Below, piece by piece: positions 24,659-32,516 of a stretch of 64,000 nt of DNA (positions are counted from its first letter, which is position 1; each line of letters starts with the position of its first letter). The stretch comes from JBBTCX01 sp964494205 (GTDB lineage: Bacteria > Planctomycetota > Phycisphaerae > UBA1845). Location of the stretch: contig CAZBRD010000006.1 in the NCBI GenBank assembly GCA_964494205.1, positions 124,001-188,000 of the forward strand, read 5' to 3'. The position numbers were made by a program, and so were the translations under genes. Below the pieces are notes generated by a model. That model did not search any database. It saw only the letters and a program-made list of their open reading frames with translations, and was not told the origin of the DNA.

Positions 24659-25072
24659 TTACTTGATGGTGACAGCGCCACCGGCTTCTTCGATTTCCTT
24701 CTTGATCTTGTCGGCGTCTTCCTTGCTCACGCCTTCCTTCAAGGCCTTCGGAACAGCCTCGACGAGGTCCTTCGCTTCCTTCAAGCCAAGACCGGTGATC
24801 GCACGGACGACCTTGATCACCTGAATCTTCTTGTCACCAAAGCCGGCGAGGATCACGTCAAACGTGCTCTTCTCCTCAGCCACAGCAGCGCCACCGCCGC
24901 CGCCACCACCGCCACCCGCAGCCACAACGACACCACCACCTGCTGGTTCAATGCCGTGGACCTTCTTCAGGCAATCAACGAGTGCCTGGGCGTCTTTCAC
25001 CGTAAGGGCGACAATTTTGTTTGCGAGATCTGCAATATGTGCCGCAAAATCTGCGACTGGCGCGTCTGCCAT
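24659..25072 (-). CDS. rplL: 50S ribosomal protein L7/L12 with poly-glycine hinge
   Basis: L7/L12 is the multi-copy stalk protein that recruits translation GTPases. The N-terminal dimerisation domain (FAAHIADLANKIVALTVKDAQALVDCLKKVHGIE) and the C-terminal factor-binding domain (KSTFDVILAGFGDKKIQVIKVVRAITGLGLKEAKDLVE) are standard. The hinge between them is unusual: nine consecutive glycines (24890-24916) within an Ala/Val/Gly stretch, instead of the common Ala/Pro/Gly mix. Length is 137 aa. Confidence 0.97.
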   Translation of the reverse strand: MADAPVADFAAHIADLANKIVALTVKDAQALVDCLKKVHGIEPAGGGVVVAAGGGGGGGGGAAVAEEKSTFDVILAGFGDKKIQVIKVVRAITGLGLKEAKDLVEAVPKALKEGVSKEDADKIKKEIEEAGGAVTIK

Positions 25073-25120
25073 GATCCTACCTTCTCTCTTTCTCTTCTGA
25101 TTTCACCTCATCGATAGGCA

Positions 25121-25137
25121 ATCCGCACGGTGCGGAT
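25121..25137 (-). promoter_or_regulatory. Short palindrome in the rplJ-rplL spacer
   Basis: ATCCGCAC and GTGCGGAT form an almost perfect inverted repeat about 48 bp before the rplL start codon, in a 155-bp spacer. It could fold as a small hairpin in the mRNA upstream of rplL. No U-run follows. Confidence 0.3.
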
Positions 25138-25227
25138 CATTTCATTCGCTGTCGCGAACCAATCGACAAATGGTGCTTTGTCTACTTTTTGACCTACGAT
25201 TCTTTTGCTTTAATTCAGCCAATCCAA

Positions 25228-25746
25228 CTAGGCTGCTTCGCTCTTGTCCGCGAGGGCTTTCAGGCAGCCCGCGATCTTAGACTGCGGCGACTGGATGCAG
25301 CCGGCAATTGCGCGACCGGGCGACGCGATCAACATAGCCACTTCGCCCAGCAATTCGCGCTTACCTCTCATGCGTGAAAGCTCTTCGATCGTCAGCAGGT
25401 TGGGATCACCCTCGACAATCGCCTTCTTGAACTTGAGGTTCTTGAATTCCTTGGCAGCCTCCATCAACGCCTTCGCAATATCAACCAGCGAAGCGCTCGA
25501 AGTAATCAACGCACAAGGACCGACCAGCGAATCGCCCAGAGGAGCCAGTGGGCCGTCCTTAAACGCCACGCGAGCGAGGCTGTTCTTAACCACGTGCAGC
25601 TGGGCCGACTTCGACCGCAACGTCGCACGGAGTTTCTCCTGAGCCTTCACATCAAGACCCGTCAACTCAACCACGCACGCGCTATCGATGCCCGCATAGC
25701 GCTCATTGAGTTCCTTGGAAATCATTGCTTTGATTGGTTTGCTCAT
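25228..25746 (-). CDS. rplJ: 50S ribosomal protein L10
   Basis: L10 is the stalk base that carries L7/L12 dimers on its C-terminal helix. MSKPIKAMISKELNERYAGI, VVELTGLDVKAQEKLRATLRSKSAQLHVVKNSLARVAF and GPCALITSS are typical. The 172-aa length is normal. A small hairpin (25800-25816, GTGCCA/TGGCAC) lies about 55 bp upstream in the leader, where L10 autoregulation acts in E. coli; a link is not shown. Confidence 0.95.
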   Translation of the reverse strand: MSKPIKAMISKELNERYAGIDSACVVELTGLDVKAQEKLRATLRSKSAQLHVVKNSLARVAFKDGPLAPLGDSLVGPCALITSSASLVDIAKALMEAAKEFKNLKFKKAIVEGDPNLLTIEELSRMRGKRELLGEVAMLIASPGRAIAGCIQSPQSKIAGCLKALADKSEAA

Positions 25747-25827
25747 GTTGCAATCCTATCGCTGTACTTGTCTATCAAGCAGCCGGTTCGACCACCACTG
25801 TGCCAATTCATGGCACTTGAAAATCAG

Positions 25828-26556
25828 TTAGACGCCTACTGCCAACGTGACCGACGGCGTTCGCGTTCCGGCGATACACACGCGCTTCATGTAGTGGCCC
25901 TTCGCCGTCGCCGGCTTCACCTTCTGAATGTGCGCGATCACCGCCTCGATATTCTCTTTCAGATCACCGGCGGCGAAGCTCGACTTACCCACCGGCAGGT
26001 GAATATTGCCGCCGTCATCGTTGCGGAATTCCAAACGGCCCGAGCCGAAGTCCTTAACCGCCGCAATCACGTCGGCAGTCACTGTTCCCGCCTTGGGAGT
26101 CGGCATCTTGCCCTGCGGACCAAGCACGCGGCCAAGCTTTCCAACCTTGCCCATCATCGACGTGTGCGCGATGGCCACGTCGAAATCAGTCCAGCCACCA
26201 GCGACTTTCTCGACCAACTCGTCTGCACCAGCTTCAACCGCACCCGCAGCCTTGGCCGCCTCAGCAGTCGCCGCATCGCAGAACGCGATCACTTTGCGCT
26301 CTTTGCCAAGTCCCTTGGGCAGCGAAATAGCGCCGCGGAGCATCTGGTCCGCCTGACGCGGGTCAATGCTTAAGTGCAGAACCATCTGAACGGTTTGATC
26401 CTTCGTCTTACGCTTGCGACCGTTTTTGTAAGTGCGATCGCCGCGGATAGCTGCCATTGCTTTCACTTTGGCAACACCCTCGTCCACACTGACCGGCGTA
26501 CCCGGCTCGCCGAGGATTTCCATCTGCTTCTTGTATACCACCGTCATCTTAGCCAT
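25828..26556 (-). CDS. rplA: 50S ribosomal protein L1
   Basis: L1 forms the mobile L1 stalk that helps release E-site tRNA, and often autoregulates its operon. VVLHLSIDPRQADQMLRGAISLPKGLGKERKVIAFCD is read in the first domain; the L1 signature VGKLGRVLGPQGKMPTPKAGTVT is in the middle. ATG 26556 (MAKMTVVYKKQ) has GGGGA eight bases upstream and is preferred over two closer starts. Length is 242 aa. Confidence 0.97.
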   Translation of the reverse strand: MAKMTVVYKKQMEILGEPGTPVSVDEGVAKVKAMAAIRGDRTYKNGRKRKTKDQTVQMVLHLSIDPRQADQMLRGAISLPKGLGKERKVIAFCDAATAEAAKAAGAVEAGADELVEKVAGGWTDFDVAIAHTSMMGKVGKLGRVLGPQGKMPTPKAGTVTADVIAAVKDFGSGRLEFRNDDGGNIHLPVGKSSFAAGDLKENIEAVIAHIQKVKPATAKGHYMKRVCIAGTRTPSVTLAVGV

Positions 26557-26580
26557 CTGCATTATCCCCAATCGGGCAAA

Positions 26581-27009
26581 TCATTTTGCGACATCGACAC
26601 CCATTGAACGAGCAGTGCCAGCAATGATCTTGATGGCTGCGTCGATGCTGTTTGCATTCAAATCCTTCATCTTGCGCTCGGCGATTGTCTTCAGCTGCGC
26701 CTTCGTCACCGTACCAACCTTGTTCTTGTTCGGCACGCCGCTGCCCTTCTCAATCTTGAGTGCGTCCTTAATCAAGACAGCCGCCGGCGGACTCTTGACT
26801 TCATACGTGAATGAGCGGTCGGAGAAAACGCTGATCACCACGCCGACCGTCATGCCCTTCATGCTGGCGGTGGCTGCGTTGAACTGCTGCACGAACTGAC
26901 CAATGTTCACGCCGTGCTGACCGAGCGCGGGACCGATTGGCGGCGCGGGCGTCGCCTGGCCGGCTGGTGCCTGCAGTTTAATCGTTGCTGTTAGTTCTTT
27001 TTTCGCCAT
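26581..27009 (-). CDS. rplK: 50S ribosomal protein L11
   Basis: L11 binds the GTPase-associated centre of 23S rRNA and is the thiostrepton target region. The proline-rich PAPPIGPALGQHGVNIGQFVQQFNA (about residues 20-44) and GTVTKAQLKTIAERKMKDLNANSIDAAIKIIAGTARSMGV are diagnostic. Length is 142 aa. It lies 24 bp after nusG. Confidence 0.97.
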   Translation of the reverse strand: MAKKELTATIKLQAPAGQATPAPPIGPALGQHGVNIGQFVQQFNAATASMKGMTVGVVISVFSDRSFTYEVKSPPAAVLIKDALKIEKGSGVPNKNKVGTVTKAQLKTIAERKMKDLNANSIDAAIKIIAGTARSMGVDVAK

Positions 27010-27033
27010 GTGCTTTTCGCCAACTACGAGGTG

Positions 27034-27630
27034 CTATTCGACCTTCTCAAGCTTCCAGTATTCCACTTCCACGGGAGTCGCACGGCCGAAGATCATAACA
27101 ATGACCGAAACCATGCCGCGCTTCTCGTCGACGCTGTCCACTTCGCCTTCATAGCTTTCGAATGCGCCGTCCGTGATCTTAACCTGATCGCCCTTGTGGA
27201 TGTTAAGGCCGGACAGCCCGGGCTGCTCTTCCGCCTTCGCAGAAGCTGCCAGCATCTGGACAACATCCTGCTCGGGCATGCTCGTTGGTTTGCCGTCCGA
27301 CCCGATGAAATCGCCGACGCCCGACGTTTCCTTAATCAAGAACCAGACAGCCTCCGCGATCGATCCATCATCCTCGCAGGCCATCTCCACAAAGACATAG
27401 CCGGGATATAGCTTGCGCTCGACAATCTTGAGCGCCCCGGCCTTCATTCGTTTTTCTTTCAGCGTGGGCACGAGCACGCGACCAACGCGATGCTCCAACC
27501 CTTCGATTTTCACCTTGCGGGCAAGTGCTTCGCGCACCTGGTCTTCCTTGTTGGAAGCCACGCGAAGCACATACCACTTCATTCCCGGAGCGGTCGGCGA
27601 CTGCGATGTTGGTTCAACGACAGTCATCAT
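27034..27630 (-). CDS. nusG: Transcription antitermination protein NusG
   Basis: NusG binds RNA polymerase and Rho or S10. An NGN domain spans about residues 17-125 (KWYVLRVASNKEDQVREAL ... YPGYVFVEM), and a C-terminal KOW domain (IHKGDQVKITDGAFESYEGEVDSVDEKRGMVSVIVMIFGRATPVEVEYWKLEKVE) follows. Length is 198 aa with a short Thr/Pro/Ser N-terminus. The first ATG overlaps the secE stop (ATGA), so the two are translationally coupled. Confidence 0.97.
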   Translation of the reverse strand: MMTVVEPTSQSPTAPGMKWYVLRVASNKEDQVREALARKVKIEGLEHRVGRVLVPTLKEKRMKAGALKIVERKLYPGYVFVEMACEDDGSIAEAVWFLIKETSGVGDFIGSDGKPTSMPEQDVVQMLAASAKAEEQPGLSGLNIHKGDQVKITDGAFESYEGEVDSVDEKRGMVSVIVMIFGRATPVEVEYWKLEKVE

Positions 27631-28154
27631 ACCTTGAGCACGCCGATAAACCTGAAGAACACCTGGAATGCAAGGTCAACCACGAAAATAATGGTCGCCA
27701 GCAGAAACGTCACCACGATGACGACCTTGGTTGACCCGATGACTTCTTTCTTGCTCGACCAACTGACCTTCTTCATCTCGCCTTCAGTGGCGATCATGAA
27801 ATCACTGGCCTTGGGGTGCACAAAAGTCGCCCACCAAGCGAGCAGACCAAGCCCTACGGCAAATAGAATCGGAATACCGGTCGTCAATACGAAACCGAGC
27901 GATGTATCTTCATACACTCGCAGGCGGTCGTAGATGTACTTGGCGCCCCAGGCGACCAAGAAGCCGATGCCGATAAACGTCCCCCAGCGGACGTTCTTGC
28001 CCTGCTCTGCCTTGTAAGGAGACATCCAGCCGCCCGTGCCACCGGGTGGACGAACATCATCACGGCGAGAGCCGGATCGACCGGACGATTCGCGACCATC
28101 GTCATCATCGAACGAGTCATCAAAACCCTCGTTCGTTTCATCAATTTGACTCAT
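27627..28154 (-). CDS. secE: Preprotein translocase subunit SecE with acidic N-terminal extension
   Basis: SecE is the clamp around SecY. The C-terminal part has the conserved amphipathic helix and TM: EGEMKKVSWSSKKEVIGSTKVVIVVTFLLATIIFVVDLAFQVFF (about residues 125-168). Two further hydrophobic segments precede it (WGTFIGIGFLVAWGAKYIYDRL and FVLTTGIPILFAVGLGLLAWWATF). The N-terminal ~45 residues are an Asp/Glu/Ser/Arg/Gly-rich, probably disordered cytosolic tail. ATG 28154 is used; length is 175 aa. It lies just downstream of tRNA-Trp. Confidence 0.93.
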   Translation of the reverse strand: MSQIDETNEGFDDSFDDDDGRESSGRSGSRRDDVRPPGGTGGWMSPYKAEQGKNVRWGTFIGIGFLVAWGAKYIYDRLRVYEDTSLGFVLTTGIPILFAVGLGLLAWWATFVHPKASDFMIATEGEMKKVSWSSKKEVIGSTKVVIVVTFLLATIIFVVDLAFQVFFRFIGVLKV

Positions 28155-28249
28155 GGTTTTGCTCAACGCCTCGACCCCCTCGCCACCAAACCGTTTAGCA
28201 TCGACCTACGGAAGTCTACTTCGCAACCCGTCGCAAACACGTTCGCCCA

Positions 28250-28322
28250 CAGGAGCGGAGGGACTCGAACCCGCAACCGCTGGTTTTGGAAACCAGTGCT
28301 CTACCAATTGAGCTACGCTCCT
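28250..28322 (-). tRNA. tRNA-Trp (anticodon CCA)
   Basis: A full cloverleaf folds on the minus strand. The acceptor is AGGAGCG/CGCTCCT with discriminator G, the D arm is GCTC/GAGC, and the anticodon stem CTGGT/ACCAG encloses the loop TTCCAAA, so the anticodon is CCA. The T arm is GCGGG-TTCGAGT-CCCTC with one C-U mismatch. No CCA is encoded. Its position between rpmG and secE matches the common tufB-tRNA-Trp-secE-nusG arrangement. Confidence 0.97.
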
Positions 28323-28356
28323 AGGTAGGTGATCCTTTTCTTGCGCTGCGGCCGAC

Positions 28357-28524
28357 CTACTTTCGTTTGATCTTATGAGCCGTGTGCTTCCGTTCACGCG
28401 GACAAAACTTGGCAAGCTCAAACTTCGGAGTGCCACCCTGAACATTCACGCTCGTGCGGTAGTTGAGGTCGCTGCACTCTTTGCACTGCAACCAGACATA
28501 TTCTCGTTTTACTGCCTTGGCCAT
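28357..28524 (-). CDS. rpmG: 50S ribosomal protein L33
   Basis: This 55-residue protein reads MAKAVKREYVWLQCKECSDL at the start and ends with FCPRERKHTAHKIKRK. It matches L33, a small E-site-region protein: first Cys pair CKEC, a basic middle (NYRTSVNVQGG) and the FCP...KHT element. The second Cys pair is broken, because CPxC reads CPRE, so ordinary four-Cys zinc binding is unlikely. It lies between tuf and tRNA-Trp, its frequent position. It is short and easily missed. Confidence 0.93.
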   Translation of the reverse strand: MAKAVKREYVWLQCKECSDLNYRTSVNVQGGTPKFELAKFCPRERKHTAHKIKRK

Positions 28525-28554
28525 GACTCAACTGCTCCGCACTTTCGAAACTGA

Positions 28555-29757
28555 CTACTCAACAACTTTGGCCACGACGCCCGAGCCCACGGTACGACCG
28601 CCCTCGCGAACGGCGAAGCGAAGCCCTTGCTCCATACCAATAGGTTTGCCCAACACGACCTCGACCTGAACGTTGTCGCCCGGCATGCACATTTCGGCAC
28701 CCTTTAGGGTCAATGCACCGGTAACGTCGGTCGTTCGGAAATAAAACTGCGGACGATACCCGGTGAAGAACGGGGTATGGCGGCCACCTTCCTCTTCGGT
28801 CAACACGTAGACCTGACCCTCGAACTTCGTGTGTGGATGGATCGTGCCTGGCGCCGCCAAAACCTGCCCGCGTTCAATTTCTTCTTTCTTAGTTCCGCGA
28901 AGCAGGCAGCCGACATTGTCACCGGCCTGACCAGAATCAAGCGTCTTGTTGAACATTTCAACGCCAGTCACAGTGGTCTTCGTCGTGTCCATCAGACCGA
29001 CAATTTCGACTTCCTCGCCAACCTTCACCTTGCCGCGCTCGATACGGCCGGTAGCCACTGTACCGCGACCCTTGATGCTGAACACGTCTTCAACCGACAT
29101 GAGGAACGGTTGATCGACATCTCTTTGTGGGATAGCAATATGCGTATCCAACGCCGCCATCAATTCGGTAATGCACTTGGTCTTCTCGGGATCCTTTGGA
29201 TTCTGCAGCGCCGGAAGCGACGAGCCGCGAATAACCGGGACCGTGTCGCCGGGGAAGTCATACTTCGAGAGAAGTTCGCGAACTTCCATCTCGACAAGGT
29301 CAAGCAACTCGGGATCGTCGACAAGGTCGATCTTGTTCAAGAACACAACGAGGTTAGGTACGTTAACCTGACGCGCAAGCAGAATGTGCTCACGAGTCTG
29401 CGGCATCGGACCGTCAGCCGCGGACACAACAAGAATGGCGCCGTCCATCTGGGCAGCACCCGTGATCATGTTCTTCACATAGTCGGCGTGACCAGGGCAG
29501 TCGATGTGCGCATAGTGGCGCGTTTCAGATTCATACTCCACGTGCGAAGTGGCAATCGTGAGAATCTTCGTCGGGTCACGACGACCTTGAGATTCCGATG
29601 CCTTCGCGACTTGGTCGTACGAAATCGCCTTGCAAAGCCCCTTGGCGGACTGAACGGTGCTGATCGCGGCCGTCAACGTTGTCTTACCATGGTCTACGTG
29701 ACCGATCGTACCTACGTTGACGTGCGGTTTTGTTCTTTGAAATACGTCTTTGGCCAT
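28555..29757 (-). CDS. tuf: Elongation factor Tu
   Basis: EF-Tu delivers aminoacyl-tRNA to the ribosome. All GTPase motifs are present: GHVDHGKT, DCPGHADY, NKIDLVDD and RGSSLPAL. Domains II (RGRGTVATGRIERG) and III (GYRPQFYFRTTDVTG ... GDNVQVEV) are complete. Length is 400 aa. It follows tRNA-Thr and the strong promoter near 30.2 kb and is the first protein-coding gene of the long operon. Confidence 0.98.
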   Translation of the reverse strand: MAKDVFQRTKPHVNVGTIGHVDHGKTTLTAAISTVQSAKGLCKAISYDQVAKASESQGRRDPTKILTIATSHVEYESETRHYAHIDCPGHADYVKNMITGAAQMDGAILVVSAADGPMPQTREHILLARQVNVPNLVVFLNKIDLVDDPELLDLVEMEVRELLSKYDFPGDTVPVIRGSSLPALQNPKDPEKTKCITELMAALDTHIAIPQRDVDQPFLMSVEDVFSIKGRGTVATGRIERGKVKVGEEVEIVGLMDTTKTTVTGVEMFNKTLDSGQAGDNVGCLLRGTKKEEIERGQVLAAPGTIHPHTKFEGQVYVLTEEEGGRHTPFFTGYRPQFYFRTTDVTGALTLKGAEMCMPGDNVQVEVVLGKPIGMEQGLRFAVREGGRTVGSGVVAKVVE

Positions 29758-29923
29758 CCGCTGAATACCTCCTCTGTCCCGCGCCTTTCTTCACGAGCCA
29801 GACGCCGTTTACAGTTAACGCAGCGAAAATCTGATGAAAAACGCTGCTTCCTCCACACGTTTTGCCGCGCGCATTTGGCTGGATTGTCGCACTTTTTTCG
29901 GTTGTGCGCCGCACCATCGAATG

Positions 29924-29996
29924 AGCTGCTGACGGGAATCGAACCCGTGACCTCGTCCTTACCAAGGACGCACTCTACCGACTGAGCTACAGCAGC
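29924..29996 (-). tRNA. tRNA-Thr (anticodon GGT)
   Basis: The minus strand folds into a cloverleaf: acceptor GCTGCTG/CAGCAGC, D arm GCTC/GAGT with one G-T pair, anticodon stem CGTCC/GGACG enclosing TTGGTAA (anticodon GGT), and T arm ACGGG-TTCGATT-CCCGT. The discriminator is T and no CCA is encoded. It is the first gene after the tuf promoter. Confidence 0.97.
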
Positions 29997-30183
29997 ATTA
30001 ACGCTACTTGATGCCGGCGAGACCGCGAAAAACCGCGCCCGTTTTTCTCGCAACTCATCGTCGCTCGAAGGAAACGCTCCGCGTTCCACCGCGTGCGAAT
30101 TCGCTACGCCGGTTGTCATTTCTCCCTTCGGAAAGAGACAACTGACAACGCGGTCGCCGCATCGCCCATACCGGAGCCGAGCG

Positions 30184-30211
30184 AGTATACGGTTCGCAAA
30201 ACCGATGTCAA
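30184..30211 (-). promoter_or_regulatory. Strong sigma70-type promoter of the tRNA-Thr/tuf operon
   Basis: On the minus strand TTGACA (30206-30211) and TATACT (30184-30189) are separated by 16 nt. The DNA upstream of the -35 is AT-rich (TTTGTTTTTCAAT), resembling an UP element. Transcription would begin about 180 bp before tRNA-Thr. The remaining 29,997-30,579 interval shows no further gene that I can support; a small open frame on the minus strand near 30.3-30.6 kb has no recognisable homology. Confidence 0.8.
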
Positions 30212-30579
30212 ATTGAAAAACAAACCCCTGTTGAACAGAACCAAAGGGCTTATGAATGCTTGGTTTTCACGGTTCATTATGCTCAATGAACTGCCTCTGG
30301 ACGCAATCAACTCAAGCAGGCAGAATCAATCTTTGCTTTAATAAATCGTTTATTGCTGCCAGCAGTGCTGGCATGCTCTGGTTTAGCTCGGCATCTTGCC
30401 TCATGAGTTGATCCGCGAGGCGGCGTTTGCCTTTGTGCTTGTCGTATGAGTACGATGTCGGGTTCATAAAACTATGCAGGCACCAACATAAACGTAGAAC
30501 CGAAACCGCCTGGCACCAAGTATCCAGCGCTTCCCTGCCCCGTGCGATGTGACACTTAGCTCTCGAAGCTGTTTCTCTC

Positions 30580-32460
30580 ATGCAACCGACACAAGCAAAG
30601 GCGCCAAACCATCCGGTTGCACATGATGCGAAAACCACGAGCGTGGAAGGTCGTAACGAAAATTCACCGCCACCGCTTGCTAACTTCGACTTGAAGAAAT
30701 CGATGGATCTCGACCTTAGTGAGCGCGAGTCACTACTTCGACCGACAGACGTTGCCGTGCGCCGTGCACGCGAACCAAGAAACACAGCTGCACGGGTCAT
30801 CGTGGCCATGTGCCTGGCTCTGCTCGCTGGCGTGATCGTGACGCTCATGGGTCGGTTCGACTACCGGTGCATCGCGACCATTCGACTTCCGCGCGGGACA
30901 AGTATCGAATTGACCAATAGGTTCCGTTCCGACCTTCTCGCGTTTGCCGGTGAACAACTATTGCGAAACGCCGACGACAAAAAGAAACCACCTGCCTGGG
31001 CGGTCGAAGCCTCGGAAGCGGGCATCGTACGGCTGGTGATGACAACGCATGACACCAAGCTTGGCGTCGAGCGCGTTCGCTCCGTGGCCCAGGGCTTTGT
31101 GACGCGCACACAACTCGCAGCCATGGAAGCGAGAACATCACCCACCGAGGCGGAAAAGTTGGCCTCCGATTACGTGACTGATCTTCAGTCTCGAATGTCC
31201 GACGCGGAGTCCAAAGTCGCTGCCGCGCTGGCACAATTACCCAAGTCTGATCCACAACAGGATCGAAACGATCTCCTCAAACATTGGCACGATTTGCGAA
31301 CCCGTTTCGTCGACGTAAAGGAAGAACTGGGGACGACGGCTGAACTGAGCGCGCGATTCGATTCCCAGCCCGAGCCGACGCACGCGATTGTGCCGGTCGA
31401 TGAACGAAACACTGCACTGAAAAACGATGACGTGTTGCAGCAGGACCTTCGCGAGTTGGAAGTGTCCCTCACCGAAGCCAAGCTGCACTTGCTCAACGTC
31501 TGGCAGAAATCGAGCGCGAAACTGGACGCGCTGGAACCGGCTGTCCGACGACTTGAAGAAGCAGTCCCGCCGAAATCAAAGCCCACATCGGCTAAGAATG
31601 ACGCAAATACAATCAGTGACGAAACAAAGAAGTATTCGGAAGCGCTGACTGCGTTTCGTGAAGGGTGGGTTCGAGACTTTGCAGCCTTGAAAGACCAGGC
31701 CATCGATCCCATGAGTGTCAGTCTGCTGGAAACACATATTCGACTTCGCAACATGCTGCATGATTTTCTGTTCGCGACCGACAAGAATCTTTCCGCGATG
31801 CGCACTCTGACAGATCCAACTATGACAGGTGCAGAAGTCGATGCGAAGAAGTTGGTTGCACAGTCAACCATTTCACGGGCGTTTCATGAGTTGGAGACGG
31901 CGCATCATCAGTTTGAATTCGCAGCCGGTGACATCGATGCTCGTGACAATTTCCGTCTTGATTCAGCCATCAACAAATCGCGCGGTTTGCGACGACGAAC
32001 GCAGGAGCACATTCGCGGCATCGACGAGAAGTTGCAGGCGGAGGCTACCAAGAGGGCGCGGGAGAAGTTCAGTCGCGACCGCGAGGAGGCCAAGAAGCGG
32101 CTGACGATCGTACGGCAATCGGCTGACACAACTGTGGAAGAGCTTGTCGCGCTGCAGGAGAAGTTGAACATCAATTCCGGATTGAGTGAGCAATTCCTGA
32201 AATCGATGCTGCAAGTTGAGATGGCTCAGAAGCAATTGAAGGCCACGGAGAGTGATTTGTCCAAGCGAGCGGAGCAGTTGAAATCGATGACAGCGAAGCG
32301 CGAGGCCATGCCCGATGGTCGCGATCTTGAGATCGCCTCAGCCGGTGTTGTTGGTTCTCCGATTAATGTCGGGGAGCGGGTGCGGAGCGGCGCGCTGGCG
32401 GCTGTGCTGACGTTTGCGGCGGTGATGTTCGTTCAATGGCGATTGGTTCGTCGCGAGTAA
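30580..32460 (+). CDS. Wzz-like two-TM protein with a long periplasmic coiled coil
   Basis: This 626-aa protein has a Pro/Ser/charged cytosolic N-terminus (about 1-70), one TM segment (ARVIVAMCLALLAGVIVTLMG, about 70-90), a periplasmic region of about 500 residues and a C-terminal TM (SGALAAVLTFAAVMFVQW) with a short basic end. The periplasmic part is mostly charged, heptad-like helix. Just before the second TM is AGVVGSPINVGERVRSG, like the Pro/Gly-rich segment of polysaccharide co-polymerases (Wzz/GumC N-terminal half). No tyrosine kinase domain follows and no glycan genes are adjacent. A role in chain-length control or envelope organisation is an inference. Confidence 0.6.
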   Translation: MQPTQAKAPNHPVAHDAKTTSVEGRNENSPPPLANFDLKKSMDLDLSERESLLRPTDVAVRRAREPRNTAARVIVAMCLALLAGVIVTLMGRFDYRCIATIRLPRGTSIELTNRFRSDLLAFAGEQLLRNADDKKKPPAWAVEASEAGIVRLVMTTHDTKLGVERVRSVAQGFVTRTQLAAMEARTSPTEAEKLASDYVTDLQSRMSDAESKVAAALAQLPKSDPQQDRNDLLKHWHDLRTRFVDVKEELGTTAELSARFDSQPEPTHAIVPVDERNTALKNDDVLQQDLRELEVSLTEAKLHLLNVWQKSSAKLDALEPAVRRLEEAVPPKSKPTSAKNDANTISDETKKYSEALTAFREGWVRDFAALKDQAIDPMSVSLLETHIRLRNMLHDFLFATDKNLSAMRTLTDPTMTGAEVDAKKLVAQSTISRAFHELETAHHQFEFAAGDIDARDNFRLDSAINKSRGLRRRTQEHIRGIDEKLQAEATKRAREKFSRDREEAKKRLTIVRQSADTTVEELVALQEKLNINSGLSEQFLKSMLQVEMAQKQLKATESDLSKRAEQLKSMTAKREAMPDGRDLEIASAGVVGSPINVGERVRSGALAAVLTFAAVMFVQWRLVRRE

Positions 32461-32482
32461 GAACGGAAACCAACTCCAAACA

Positions 32483-32501
32483 CACTGCTGATACAGCAGT
32501 G
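32483..32501. terminator. Palindrome between convergent genes, possible bidirectional terminator
   Basis: CACTGCTG-ATA-CAGCAGTG is a perfect 8-bp inverted repeat in the 56-bp gap between two convergent genes. There is no strong U-run on either side, so terminator function is only suggested by position. Confidence 0.35.
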
Positions 32502-32516
32502 GCACACACCTTTCGA

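Noticed and set aside
30312..30848. Minus-strand open frame upstream of the tuf promoter
   Set aside because: It overlaps the N-terminal codons of the Wzz-like gene; the last ~50 residues (KHKGKRRLADQLMRQDAELN region) look protein-like, but no homology or ribosome binding site supports it.
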